A stretch of DNA of 64,000 bases. Origin: Saururus chinensis. Lineage: Eukaryota; Streptophyta; Magnoliopsida; Piperales; Saururaceae. Under the pieces are notes generated by a model. The model saw only the letters and a program-made list of their open reading frames with translations. It did not search any database and was not told where the DNA came from. Every line of letters starts with the position of its first letter. The first letter of the stretch is position 1. Shown one piece after another: positions 24,521-36,280 of the stretch. Location of the stretch: the NCBI GenBank assembly GCA_035235625.1, contig CP141142.1:31630995-31694994 (forward strand). Direction: 5' to 3'. The position numbers and the translations under genes were made by a program.

Positions 24521-26305
24521 CTCCCACACTAGTGATTCAAACCTTGTGGTTACATCACAAGTATCCTAATAACTACTTCAAAAAAGTCGAACAATCCCTG
24601 CTCCCCATCCGCCTAATCTCTATTGTGTTCTCAAAACAAGTCATCTTAAGTACCTAAGTGTCACAACCACATAGAGGATCCCAAAAGAATACCCAAAATA
24701 AATAAAGCAAATAGGTGAGCCTAGCACAGTAATAGTTTGAAAACATATGGCTCACATTAACATCATATATCATATATCAAAATGCATAGTATAACCCTTA
24801 TGTGATATCGGTATTAAAATCATAAGAGTATTTTAAATCCCTTACACATAAGACTTATGAAAATATCTCAATCATGCATCATAATCAACACACAACACTT
24901 GTATAAATAAGCATCATAATAATCCAAAATCATCGATAGAGTAATTATACTATCCAAAGATATCTAATACTTGTTTTCCCGGTATTCTTAAGCTGGAAAT
25001 ACCAAAGTAATTAGCAATCTCGTAAATAGGAAATGCCCCGATTAGCCAATGAACACGAATAAACTAGCCCAAAGCTCACCACATAAGTCTCATTTGGTAG
25101 TATCTTCATTGTAACATTCTGCTCTTTCGACTTGGAGAAGATGAACCTGACCTTTTAGTACAAAAAACTCTACCCTTCAGAACAGAAAACTGATTTATTC
25201 TAAGCATCATATGACTAATTCGGAAAAATACGAAATATCACGGTTAATCACACTTAAACATGCTTTAACAAACCATTTTTATGATCTATATGACATGAGT
25301 TATACATGAATAATGCTAAGTACATGCAAGCATAAGTATTCATACCAATAAATTGCCCAATTATGCATGTGACATAGTTCATGCGTAGAAATTAAGGTCA
25401 TGTAAGCATAAGTGCATGTAAACATAAGTGGTCATATTCATAAATAATCTCAAGTATATAGAGCATGGTTCATACATAATGTAAGAAAAACTTCTTCAAA
25501 TAAAAACCCCTTACCTCAAATCAGTAGATACTCCTTCAATCTCTTCCCAAAATCAAAGGGGTTTAACAAAAAAAATTAGGTCACATTAGCCTAAGCAAAA
25601 ACTATACACTTCCAATAAATAGATACTCAAAACTACTAATAGCAAGACAAATCAATTATTCCCATGTGCCCAAACATGAAACACAAGAGGAGAAATACGA
25701 AACAAGAATCTAGGGCTCTAAATTATGGGTAAAATAATGAACTTTGAAGTGTATAAGACATGAAATCAAATGCAAACAAGAAGAACATGGAATTCAAGGT
25801 AGAAACATAAGAAATCTTGAAGTAAAATTGTTTAACTTACGTTGGATAAAGGTTTCCCTTCCAGAGAGAAGGTAAAGCACAGTAAACCCTTGAAAATCTC
25901 AGCTACCCTCTAATGAAAGAATACACCAATTTGGTTATTTATACTAATGAGTAAGTAAGTGGGCTTGCATGGGCCTAACAAAGGAACAAGTGAAGGCCAC
26001 CTTAGAAAATAGGTTAAAATAAATGTGGCAAAGCCCAAGCCTATCTAATATTTCAAATGAAGGTCAACATCCCAAAAAGTTGGCACGACAACGACAAGGA
26101 TGGTTGTGGGTCCTAAAGCGGGACCTACTTCCTTAATACAAAGAAATGCGTAGAAATTACAACAATTAGTGTGGTAATACGGTAGTTTATGCTAAGCACT
26201 AATGTTTTCCCACGAAATTCAAAACAAGACTAAGAAAATTCATAATTAAGCCAAACTATTACACAATCAAAGCAAATAATATTATAAAGTTTTTCAAATC
26301 TCACA

Positions 26306-27285
26306 CCACCCTCGTTGTGGAGGACTTCAAACTCTAGCCTTGTTGGTAGCTTCAAAAAGGTTGGCCTTTGCTGCAATTTAGCACTGATAGAAATGGAGGC
26401 AACAGAGCCACCAAAAGATAACTAAAGCACCGGAATCATACTACAGTGGTAGGGGCAAGCACCAACATATTCAATCATGAATACCCCTAGAGAAGAGAAA
26501 CACAACTACAAACATGGTAGACGACATAGACCACATCGAGGCAAGGGAGTGCCCGCCCACCACAGTAGAAAAGACTAGCCTTTGCACCCCTAAACCTCTA
26601 CCCATCAACTTGGAAAGCAGATGGGGCATGCCCATGGAAGTGACTGAGAACAAAACCACCATACTAGGCAAACAAACCAATCCTTCCACACTAGTGCAAG
26701 AGACAAGACAACAAACATATCCTAGTACCACAAAAAAACAACTTTAAAACAAACATAACTTGTTGGTGAGGTAGGGAGAGCAAGCAGGTAGGGGGGCGGA
26801 TGGGCATAAGTAAAAAAAACTCTAGGCCATAGATGGCAAGTGGGGAGATAGAAAGGGGTTGATTATGATAGGGTGGGACATGATAGATTTGTCACAAGGG
26901 AGCTAATGGAGGAGAAAGTTCAGATGAGGGATGCGGGGGGTTGGTGGAGATGGAGTGAACCGGAGCTCAACGCTACAAGGAGCAAGGTGGGGTGGGAAGG
27001 CATGAGGTGTAGCAAGATTGAGCACGGCTGTGTAGTTGGAAAACCCTCAAAGAGCTCTATCAAATGATACTCATCGCTAAACTGGTCTTGATTATGAATA
27101 GTGTTCTCCACGACACAAAGTCTTTTGGCACCACTATCTTCATCAACCTATGACATAATATTTAACCTATGAGATTTGGATTCAAAATTGCCTACTATGA
27201 TAGTATATAGGTTAATATAGAACATGTGTGTATAACTAATAATCATTGTGATCATCGAAGCAACATATTGTAACTATAGCATGTG
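26306..27285. other. Intergenic / unclassified repeat-like DNA
   Basis: A moderately GC-rich stretch (about 26480-27060) with overlapping short open frames on both strands, none recognised. It may be a worn retroelement fragment. No termini were found. Confidence 0.35.
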
Positions 27286-29580
27286 TCGTGACCCAAGGTT
27301 TTCGAAAGCACATATAAAAGTTTTAATAAAAATATCGAAGTTTCCCCTGGCCTGTGACCGGGGCAACTCACCATAAGCATATTATAAAATAGTATTTCCC
27401 AAGAATATACCGTGTGTACAAATACACAAGTTAAAAAATAATAATAAAACTTCTTACTATGATTTAAGTGCGATTGAAAATCGTTAAAATAATCTCAAAA
27501 ACTCCCAAGTAGGCCCTTCTACCCTCACACTGATCTTCATCAGGTCCTGTAATCTTGGGGGTGGTGAGTATTTTAAAATACTAAGTAGGAGAATTTAAAC
27601 TATTAGGCATAAAGTAACATATGGCAATTTAAAAATATATATAATATAAATAATACTTTTCGTAAAAACAGGGTGTGCCTCTCACCCAAAACCACCCCTA
27701 GATTTTCTCCTTACATATTGAAGATGCTCCTAGGGTTTGCAAGCTCTCATGACTTATTACAAGTGTCTCAAACACCTAATCTAACCTATGGACTTTGCTG
27801 CAGATATAAAGCAGCGGCCTTTTACTCCTCCATGGATCATTATAAAAACACCCCACACTTGTGGAAAGAAAAGACGCTCGTGCTCATGGGGCACTAGGAT
27901 CAAGAGAGTAGAGAATCTTCCCATGATACTGTCTACCCTAACACGCATAGCCTTGATAGGTGCATTTCGTTAGGGGCTAATCAAGGGTCTTGCCCTTCGT
28001 TAGGGGCTCACTAGGCTACAGTGTGTACCATGCCTCCGATTCCAAAGCGGATCATAATTGTGCCCTCATCTATTCTATGGAGCTCTATCAGGGCGCCCAA
28101 CAACAACTCCAGACAAACAAGGCAATCCTAAGTTCGCAGACTCATAAAGGGCAATTTTTTCTTTTACAACATCCCATCCCAAAGTTTATCTTTTTAAAAA
28201 CCTAGCCTCGCCTCTACAGGCCATGGGAGTGTTACTAGTAACAACTACAAATATAGGGTTGGTCACTCATCTAATGAGACAATTACTCTTTCTTCATCCC
28301 GCTTTAGTAACTCAATCACCATGCTTATATGTATTTTCGAAAATAATTTGAGAGTCATCCTTCTATAAGGAATCATTCTCTAAAACTGCTTTTCAAACTT
28401 GCTTTAGTCATTGCTAATTAAAACAGTATTGAAGCTACATTTTTTCTACCTCATACGCTACTACGTGTATAATTCTTAATCAAAGGATAAACCATTCGAT
28501 AAAATGAATAAAATTATAGTATATAAATTATGTGATAGAACATATAGTATATAATCTACATCCTACTCCAACGGATAACCATTTGATAAATCACTCATGT
28601 GTAAGGATCATAAAACATAACTTGAAACTAACTCTAACACTTAGCATGCTAGATTCATACATATATTAAGTTCAAAATACAACCAAAGTAAGCATTTATG
28701 CCATAAGATGGGATAAAAACCCCTACCTCGCTGTCTGCGCATTTCAAGACGATGAATCATACTCCATGAAATTGGGCATCCATTTTCTAAACTTTAGACC
28801 TCTCTAAGCAAAAAAATAATCTTTCCACGACGTCCAACATGCTCGATTTAGGTAAGAACACCTATTAGACGACTCAATTCGGACTTAAAATGACCCAGAA
28901 TTTCATAAAAGAAGTTTGAATACAGTCTCAAGGGATCTCTCATAAGATTTCTTTACTTTAGAGTAATCAAATCTAAAAAATAACCCCTCTACTGCATATA
29001 ATGCCCTTGATTTAATGAAGAACGCCTTTTGTATGGACTAAATCATACTCAGAATGACCAAAAACATAGAAAATGAAGTCTGGATCAAGGAAAACCCTGA
29101 AAATAGTATTTATAGGCCGTGGCACGCCAAAACAATAGTGTTGCACCATGGCGGCTATGCGAGTGTCATTCCCACAATTAGTGGTTCTGCCGCACATCGT
29201 GCGGTCGCGTCTCGTGCGTGTCGTTTTTCCAATTTTTTTAAATCCTTTCTATCTTTAAATGCATGTATCTTTTTACCCCTCGAATTTGTGCATTCTTGGT
29301 ACGGTTGAGCTCATATCGATGAGCCATATGAAACTAGACTGCTTAAAGTAGTTTATCCTACTCTTTTCAAGTGAGTTTTAAATATAAAATATGCTTCCCG
29401 AGGTCATAACTTTCAACCCTGAAGACTGATTTTTGCGGTTGATGGCTTGTTACGCTCATTTTTTATAGCTCTATCATAATCTTAAGAAATCTTACCAAAT
29501 AAATACCTCTAAATAATTTAAAATTATTAAAAAAAATTAAAAATAGTGTTATTAGAGGTGTAAAATCGTATTGAAAATTC
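27286..29580 (-). mobile_element. Probable LTR-type repeat, minus orientation
   Basis: The left end reads TGTCGTGACCC, like the TGTCACGCCC ends of the main LTR family. About 250 bp in lies the paired motif GGTGAGTATTT...ACTAAGTAGG that also marks the 3' part of the other LTRs. In minus orientation its start may be TGTGAATTTTCAATACG (right end about 29570-29580). I could not match target duplications, so the ends are approximate. No coding region is seen. Confidence 0.4.
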
Positions 29581-29705
29581 ACAGTCATTACTGCACGTGA
29601 GGGAGACCTTTGTTTAATACATTTTTTATTTCTAATCTATTTTATTTTATCTTATCTAATTTGTATTTTCATGCATAATGTGTGTGTATTCTTGCTAGTT
29701 GTAGG

Positions 29706-30435
29706 CATGGAAAGCCATATTAGCAGATACGTACCTGTATCGACCGAGACCGATACGGTATAGGGGGCGATACGCCCCCCACATGTGTCCACGATATGTA
29801 TTGGTTGTATCGGCCATACTGTATCGATACGGTCAATATGTATCGATACACTATTTAAAAAATAATTATTTTATTTTAAAAAATATTTTTTAATTAAAAA
29901 AATTAATTTTTTTTTGAAAATTTTTTTTCCTTAAAAACAAAAACACAATTCAAACCCAACTTCTTTAAAAGTTTAAGTTTTTGTTGTATTAAAAATAATA
30001 TTTTTAAAGTTATATGAGATCAATATGGGTAGGTTTATGCAATTTACATAATTATTTTTTTACATATAGTGCTCCACAAATATACATTTATTTAAACATA
30101 TAACTTAGACTCATATTAAGCATATTATTTATTTTTAAAATAAACTAATTTTAAAGCATTGAGAAAGAATGAGCAATAATTTATATGGGACGGAGAGCAT
30201 AATAGTGTATAGTTCTAAATGAACTATTTTAGAATATTTGTATCAATTAATACGACATTATACGGTCTTATTATGCTCTAAAAGAAGTATTGTAATGTTA
30301 TATTATTAATTATAATATTTTTGTATGTTTATAAAAGGGTTTATGCCCGTTTCAGCGCTTACTAAGTGTATCATCGGCACATACCCATATCCATAGTCAT
30401 TGATACTCTCATCCGTATCGATACGGCCTTCCATG
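29706..30435. mobile_element. hAT-type MITE, 730 bp, with exact 8-bp target duplication
   Basis: It is flanked on both sides by GTTGTAGG (29698-29705 and 30436-30443). The ends are inverted: CATGGAAAGCC at the left and GGCCTTCCATG at the right. Subterminal regions carry several copies of the palindrome-like TATCGATACGG (for example about 29821-29850 and 30412-30426) and a GGGGGCGATACGCCCCCC hairpin (about 29763-29780). The middle is AT-rich and non-coding. An 8-bp duplication fits the hAT superfamily. Confidence 0.85.
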
Positions 30436-30443
30436 GTTGTAGG

Positions 30444-31129
30444 TAATTGAGATGAAAACTATTTTTATGATCACTTACTATGACCACAATGCATGATCAA
30501 TGAATATGAGGAGGGGGAAACCTTGTGAACTGTTGTATCTAGTTCCTAAGTTTCTCTCTCATCACTTCCTTGGTGATGTCACAGCTTCCCATTGTTGGTC
30601 ACCAAGCCTTGGTCATGAAAATTTGTCATGCTAGACAAGTCCAATTGAGATTAACTTAAAATGCATAAGAAAGCCAATGAAATTAGGGAATCCTGCATAT
30701 GATGATGTGATGTTGCAAGATGTAGATCCTTTAATGAACTATATTGATGATGACTTTATCGAAGAAGGCAAAATTTAAGTGATGAGATGAATATCTTTAG
30801 TAGACTTTTAGTTCAAATGAATGTTTTCATAAGACTTGGGCAGTCAATCATGTTTAGTGATGTTATCTATTTCTAGACTTGTAACTGTTATTGGATTTTA
30901 ACTTTTATTATTGAATAAATAGATATAAGTATATTAGCTAAATCGTTTTCACAATGTGTATAAGTGCCTCTGTTATGCTTTAAAGCACACTTTGTACAAC
31001 TCTAAGTTAGATGGGTCTTAACTACCATGACGCCCAAACAAGGGCCATCATTGGAGATGTGACATAAACCCAAGGACCCATAGTGGGTCATGAAATGCCA
31101 ATAGTAGCTAGCTAGCCTCACAAATCTGC
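30444..31129. other. Intergenic, no gene supported
   Basis: A 35-codon open segment ending near 30779 has an acidic tail (NYIDDDFIEEG). It might be the end of a worn transposase but is too short to call. A block near 30985-31030 resembles part of the LTR 3' end (CTTTGTACAACTCT...GATGGGTCTTAA). Confidence 0.35.
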
Positions 31130-32170
31130 GCAATACCTTGATGGAATGGGCACTGGCATGATATGTGCTTATGGAATGTGGGTTATAGCATGATATACAG
31201 GTGGCATGATTATGTGTTGTTGCAATATATTATATACAACATGATATGCATGTGACATGTATATGTGTTGATGGAATATGTTATATATAGCATGATATGC
31301 AGGTAACATGGCTATGTGTTGGTGAAATATGTTATATATAGCATGATATGTAGGTGGTATGGCTATATATTGATAAAATATGTTATATACAACATGATAT
31401 GTAGGTGGTATGGCTATGTATTGATAAAATATGTTATATATAGCATGATATGTAGGTGGTATGACTATGTGTTGATAAGATGTTATAAATAGCATGACAT
31501 GCAGTTGGCATGAATAGATGCTTAAGGAATGTAAATTATGACATGATGCATAAGTGGTACAAGCTTATAGTAATATTCCAGATGAATGGGCATAGTGATT
31601 GATTATGTGATGAGTATTATGTTGATTATGTCTATGTTGTCATTATGAATTTATTTTATGTATTAAAACCTTTGCTGAGCTTTGGCTCACCCCTCTTTGT
31701 TTTGTGTTTTGTTTTAGGCTGCATGTCGTGCCATGCAGATTGTTTGGATGGGCTCTATGTTGAGTACTTGGATGGCATTGACCATTGAGAGGGGATGCAT
31801 AGAGATGATAGGTTCTATAATAGCTTGTTTATGTTATGTTAAGATCTATATACACTTGACTATACTTCACACTTCCATATAGCCATTGTTGGCTTGACTC
31901 TTGTTAGCCATTGTTGGCTTAGACTTATTTTAGCCATGTGTGGGCTTGTTTATGACTAAGTATGTGGTTATGAGTAGACTAATTTTTTAATTAGTAGTTC
32001 TTTTATTGCTCATTTTGCTTTTGTACAAAGTATATGTGTGCAACTCTGTAGTGTGTTCCACCCAAGGATGGGTTAAGTCTTCTGCATTCCAACTATATTT
32101 TGTTGCGCCGCGTGCCACTTCCTCCTTGAACCGGGTTCGGCTAGGTGGTGGCGTGTGTTGTGGCGTCACA
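31130..32170 (+). mobile_element. LTR fragment (3' part) of the main family, plus orientation
   Basis: From about 31640 it follows the 3' third of the LTR at 47685-50535: TTGCTGAGCTTTGGCTCACC, TTTTAGGCTGCATGTCGTGC, AGCCATTGTTGGCTT, then GAACCGGGTTCGGCT and the end GGCGTCACA. The 5' part was not found and the left boundary is approximate. It carries a 51-bp minisatellite. Confidence 0.6.
31165..31520. repeat. 51-bp minisatellite, about 7 units
   Basis: Units share AGCATGATATG(T/C)AGGTGG and AAATATGTTATATA with a 51-bp period (for example starts at about 31291, 31342, 31393 and 31444). The minus-strand 108-codon open frame repeats every 17 residues because 51 is divisible by three; it is not treated as a gene. 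Confidence 0.85.
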
Positions 32171-32807
32171 CAATCCTTCTTCCCTTTTTTATTGAACTTT
32201 GACATGCCCTATTCTATTGTTTCCTCCTAAAGCCAGAGAATTCATAGTATTTGGATCAAGGTTAGTCAAAGGTATATAACGGAGACTAATAACTGAATTC
32301 TGGTGCATTACTGCTACATGGAACTGCTTGAAATTGTTTTAAGTGCAGTTCCAAACCCATTGCTGAGACTACTTTACAATCATCTACATATCGAAAGTTG
32401 CTGATAGTATTTTTCTATACTTCATCAGTGAGTTTATCGATAGTGAAATCATAGTTTCATCAGTAGGTTCATCAACGTGTAGGTGTCTGTCAACATAACT
32501 TTTTACTCTAAAAAAAATTAAACAAACTTCATACTTATCATTGTTGCTACTTTCTTAAGTTTACTACTCAATTACATTATACTTATTACATGGGTTTCAT
32601 TGATTCAAAGATCATGAAGACTTCCCACACAAGAATCACAAGAAAACTATGTGTACAAATTATGAATAAATGCATATGAATTCCTCACAAAAATTATGAG
32701 TGTCACAATACTAGAATAATCAATGTTTTAATTTGTATTTAAACATGAAAAATATTTATTTATATTTTTACATTTTGATATGTTAAAAAAATCTTGGGTT
32801 GTGATAG
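32171..32807. other. AT-rich spacer, nothing seen
   Basis: No gene, termini or repeats could be supported. Confidence 0.45.
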
Positions 32808-34479
32808 TTCGTATGCCTCAAAATTTTAATGTTTTGCAAATTTGAACGTTTTAGGGCCCAATAACCGTTTTTCTTAAAATTAGAATGTTTTGAGCGTGAT
32901 TCATTTGAAGGAGCCTAAGGTATCTGATAGGCTTAGAGAGATGAACATATCGAGCCTTAGAATGCGTAAATTAGACACCGAGGTTATCGGCTACGACCTC
33001 GAGAAGCATGTCATGGGCGGGGCTCACTATATTTTCACAAGATAAGGTACCCTTGCATGGTCTTGTTTCGAATGGCTCATCGATATGAGTGCATTAGTAC
33101 CAAGAACACTCAATTCCGAGTCTGGGGTAGAAAGTTATGCCCGTTGAAGTTTTTAATTTCATTTTGTTAAAGACAAAATTAAAAAAAAATATCTAAATTT
33201 AATTTTTGCGTCAGCCAGCTGGTGTTGATGCAAGTGGCAGCTAAAATTTGTCACAATGGGCAGTCATCGCATGCACCGTGCCTACCGCATCAGGCAATGT
33301 GCAGGCTAGCCTGCCAAACCACAAGCTACACCTATGGTTTTGACTGCATGAGCATGGGCTCCTGTAGCTGTTGGATGCGTGACATATGTCATGCATCTAA
33401 TGGATAGTTTTATCTATTTATGGAGAGGAGGGGTTCCCAATTTGCCCCTTATGATCAATGCCCGCTTTAAAGCTTTAAACACTTGTATCTAAGTCGTTTC
33501 TAGTTCAATTTTTTTTGTTCAAAAACTGTTCCTAGCTAATTCAAGGGCGCTCTACGTCTTAGAGGGTCCAGTTTTAGAGTTAGCTACTCTAAAGGGGGAA
33601 AACGACCCAGGGTAAGAGGAGACTTCATTTGCCATTTTCAGGCCAGAAGGAGGAAATGTCCCAGTTAAAGAAGAGACAATGTCTGCCACTTTCTGTCTGA
33701 AAAGAGAATTCTTCCCAATGCAAGGGGAGGCTCCGTCTGCTGCTCCTAAGCCCGAGAAAGTGATAAGGCTCCGATTGACAACCGTTACTCCAGTCAATTT
33801 TAAGAACAAAGTATAGGTGGTTTTAAACTATAATTTCATGCTATGACTAGGCATTCTATTTCATAATTTCTTCGTCTCTTAAATAAAATTGTCACGCCCT
33901 GACACTGCCCGACCCAAGCCAAACCCGGTCCAAGGGCCGAACCAATGCACGGGGACGACAGATTGAAACGATTGAGGAAAAATAGCAAAAGACTTGTGCC
34001 ACAACTACGAGCAATCTAATTAACGGAGTTTATGCACAACTTTGAGCAAGAGTAAATAGGTAGAACAAAAAGCGTTAAACTCTAAATTAAACCATAATCT
34101 TAAACCCACATACTAATAATTCATAGCCACACACTTGGCTCCAAAACAAGTCTCAAAGAAACTAAAGACATAGTATATCACAAATCTAAGACAAGGATCA
34201 TCCACAAGGTCCTAACATCAAAACAAGATAAACAAAGAGACATACAAAACTACGAGCCTCCACGACTACTCCCAAGCTCTCTTCGACCTTTCCTCATATA
34301 GAGGATCCTGTCTGTCTGCGTGTCAGACCACGCAGCCCCAAAACAAAAACAAGAAAGTGGGGTGAGTATAAAAAACTCAATAATGGTTTGAATATAACTA
34401 TAATCACCAGAAAACACAATGACATGGCAATGAAGCAAATAAAATATAAGATTGACATGTTATACCACTTTCTGATCTT

Positions 34480-34700
34480 ACATTCATATCACATAAACCT
34501 GCAAATAGTGTCTCAATCACACACTTTCTGATCATGCATTCATATCTCATAAACCTGCATAATAGTGTCTCAATCACACACTTTCTGATCATGCATTCAT
34601 ATCACATAAACTTGCATGAGATGTATCTCTAACATACATTTCAGATCATGCATCAATATCATATAAACCTACATGAGATGTATCTCTAACATATAATTCA
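34480..34700. repeat. Tandem repeat, about 62-bp units, in the LTR
   Basis: Successive units contain CATTCATATC(A/T)CATAAACCTGCA and GTGTCTCAATCACACACTTT. They match in inverse the ATGTATGTTAGAGATACAT repeats of the inserted LTR at 37516-37680, so the array is an old feature of the family. Confidence 0.75.
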
Positions 34701-34784
34701 GATCATGCATGTATAAGTGTCTCACACACACTAGTCTAACATGCAAGTCCACACACGGAGAGAATAAACCTGCTCCACAAGGCC

Positions 34785-34950
34785 AAAGCCTTCAAGCAAG
34801 TCCTACTCCTCAAGGCCGAAGCCCTCGAGTAACTCTTGCTCCTCAAGGCCGAAGCCTTCGAGCAACTCTTGATTCTCAAGGCCGAAGCCCTCGAGCAACT
34901 CCTGTTCCTCAAGGCCGAAGCCCTTGAGCAACTCCTGCTTATCAAGTCTA
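34785..34950. repeat. 36-bp tandem repeat in the LTR
   Basis: About five units of CTCAAGGCCGAAGCCCTCGA type with a 36-bp period. Open frames of 60-75 codons on both strands here have a 12-residue periodicity and are products of the repeat. Confidence 0.85.
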
Positions 34951-36114
34951 AACTCCCGGACAACCCTGCTTGTCAAGACTAAAGTTCCAAGCAACAATAC
35001 TTGGTAAGCCGGTTGTAAGGACCCTCATCTCTCAACTGGTTTTGGTTTTCTTTAATTATCAGTTATCGTGAGATTAACGTGTTTTCTGATTTATTCGGTG
35101 ATTTCGTGAAATAAGTGGTGTTTATGATGGTTTTAACCAAAATCAACTTAAAGATTAGTGTTTTTAAGTGATTTTAAATCAAATGTAATTTTTTGAGATT
35201 TTTTTGAATTTTTACTATTTTTCCAAAAATTTAGGGTTTTGGCGGGACCCCTATGGGCCCCACCGTCGAAATTTTAATTTCTGGGTCAAATGAACCCAGA
35301 TATCTACCTAAAGTCATACAAAAATTTTTAGAATTTTATTAGGCTTAATTAGTGCTTAAATTTGTAAAATACCCACTTTTAACCTACTTTTCCTATTTAC
35401 ACCCCATAACTTACCCATGCATACCCCAACCCTTACTATAAAAGGGCAAACCTGAGCCATTTCCATTTTTGGGAATAGGCTAAGGAGGGAGGTTTGGCCT
35501 AATCCCCAATTAGACCCGGATTAGAAGGCGATTAAGGTAAGCCTACTCTAATTAAGCACTAAACCCTAGCTTTTTTCTTAATCTCTTCCAAATCTACCAT
35601 TTTCCCCTTATTTCAATTCGTTTTTGGACATCAAAAATTATTGAGTTGTGTTTTACTACAAACCCTAGCTTTCAAATTTTGATTTTTATGTTAAACAAGC
35701 CCTAGATCTAAATTTTAATAGGGATTTCTTTGGTAAATCGATTTTTAATGGAGTTTAATTTAAACTCAATGTGTTTGTAAGGTTTTCAAGAAGGGTGACC
35801 CTCAAATCTGAGCTTAATCAAGTGCTAAGGTAATGGGTCTTCGAAATCTCAGTTTATCCATGGTAAAACTCTTGATTTTTGGCTTATTTCAAATGGAGAT
35901 ACTTGATTTGGTGTGTTAATGGCATGATTAGAAAATAGAAATATTTAATCCCGATTTCTTAGGGTTTTGTATTATTATGGTATGGTTTAATATTCTGGAA
36001 GTCATGAAGGACTTTTGATGATGATTAGGGTGTTAGATGTGGATTTGAAGTGTTATCAATGGTGTCTCGGTTTGAATTTGCGAAAGGAAGAAGATGGTTT
36101 AGTTCTGCCTTGTT

Positions 36115-36280
36115 GGCGTTCGAACGGCTCTTCTGGGCGTTCGAATGGCAACACTGTTGGAACAACAGTTTTCCAGTTCAGCCGATCGAACGGCCTGCTA
36201 GGCGTTCGAACGGCCAAACTGTGAATTTCAAATTTTTACTTTTAGCCGATCGAACGGCCTGAAGGGCGTTCGAACGGCTA
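36115..36280. repeat. Array of TTCGAA palindromes in the LTR
   Basis: Six sites in about 165 bp alternate GCCGATCGAACGGCC and GGCGTTCGAACGGC forms. Each is part of a short imperfect palindrome. Similar pairs occur at about 39268-39350 in the host LTR and at about 48715-48810 in the LTR at 47685-50535. They may be protein-binding or methylation targets; that is inference. Confidence 0.75.

Larger units (their letters stand above)
22425..26305 (-). mobile_element. Solo LTR of the main family, interrupted by a second LTR
   Basis: In minus orientation it runs from TGTGAGATTT (26305) to GGCCGTGACA (22425), with flanks CCACA and CCACC (four of five alike). It is split by the LTR at 22676-24520; without that it is about 2.0 kb. 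It shares with the other family members the GGTCCCGC...GGACCCAC block (about 26100), a TACTGTGCTAGGCTCACC-like motif near 24715 and the terminal block. No internal region is present. It is a fossil, older than its insert. Confidence 0.65.

Noticed and set aside
30655-30779. Short open segment ending NYIDDDFIEEG, possibly a transposase C-terminus
   Set aside because: Too short and without any other domain remains nearby.
31169-31495. 108-codon minus-strand open frame with 17-residue repeats
   Set aside because: Produced by a 51-bp minisatellite inside an LTR fragment.
34480-34950. CRISPR-like regular repeats
   Set aside because: Units are contiguous tandem repeats without unique spacers, in a plant LTR.
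34709-34997. Overlapping 60-75-codon frames with 12-residue repeats
   Set aside because: Produced by a 36-bp tandem repeat inside a solo LTR.
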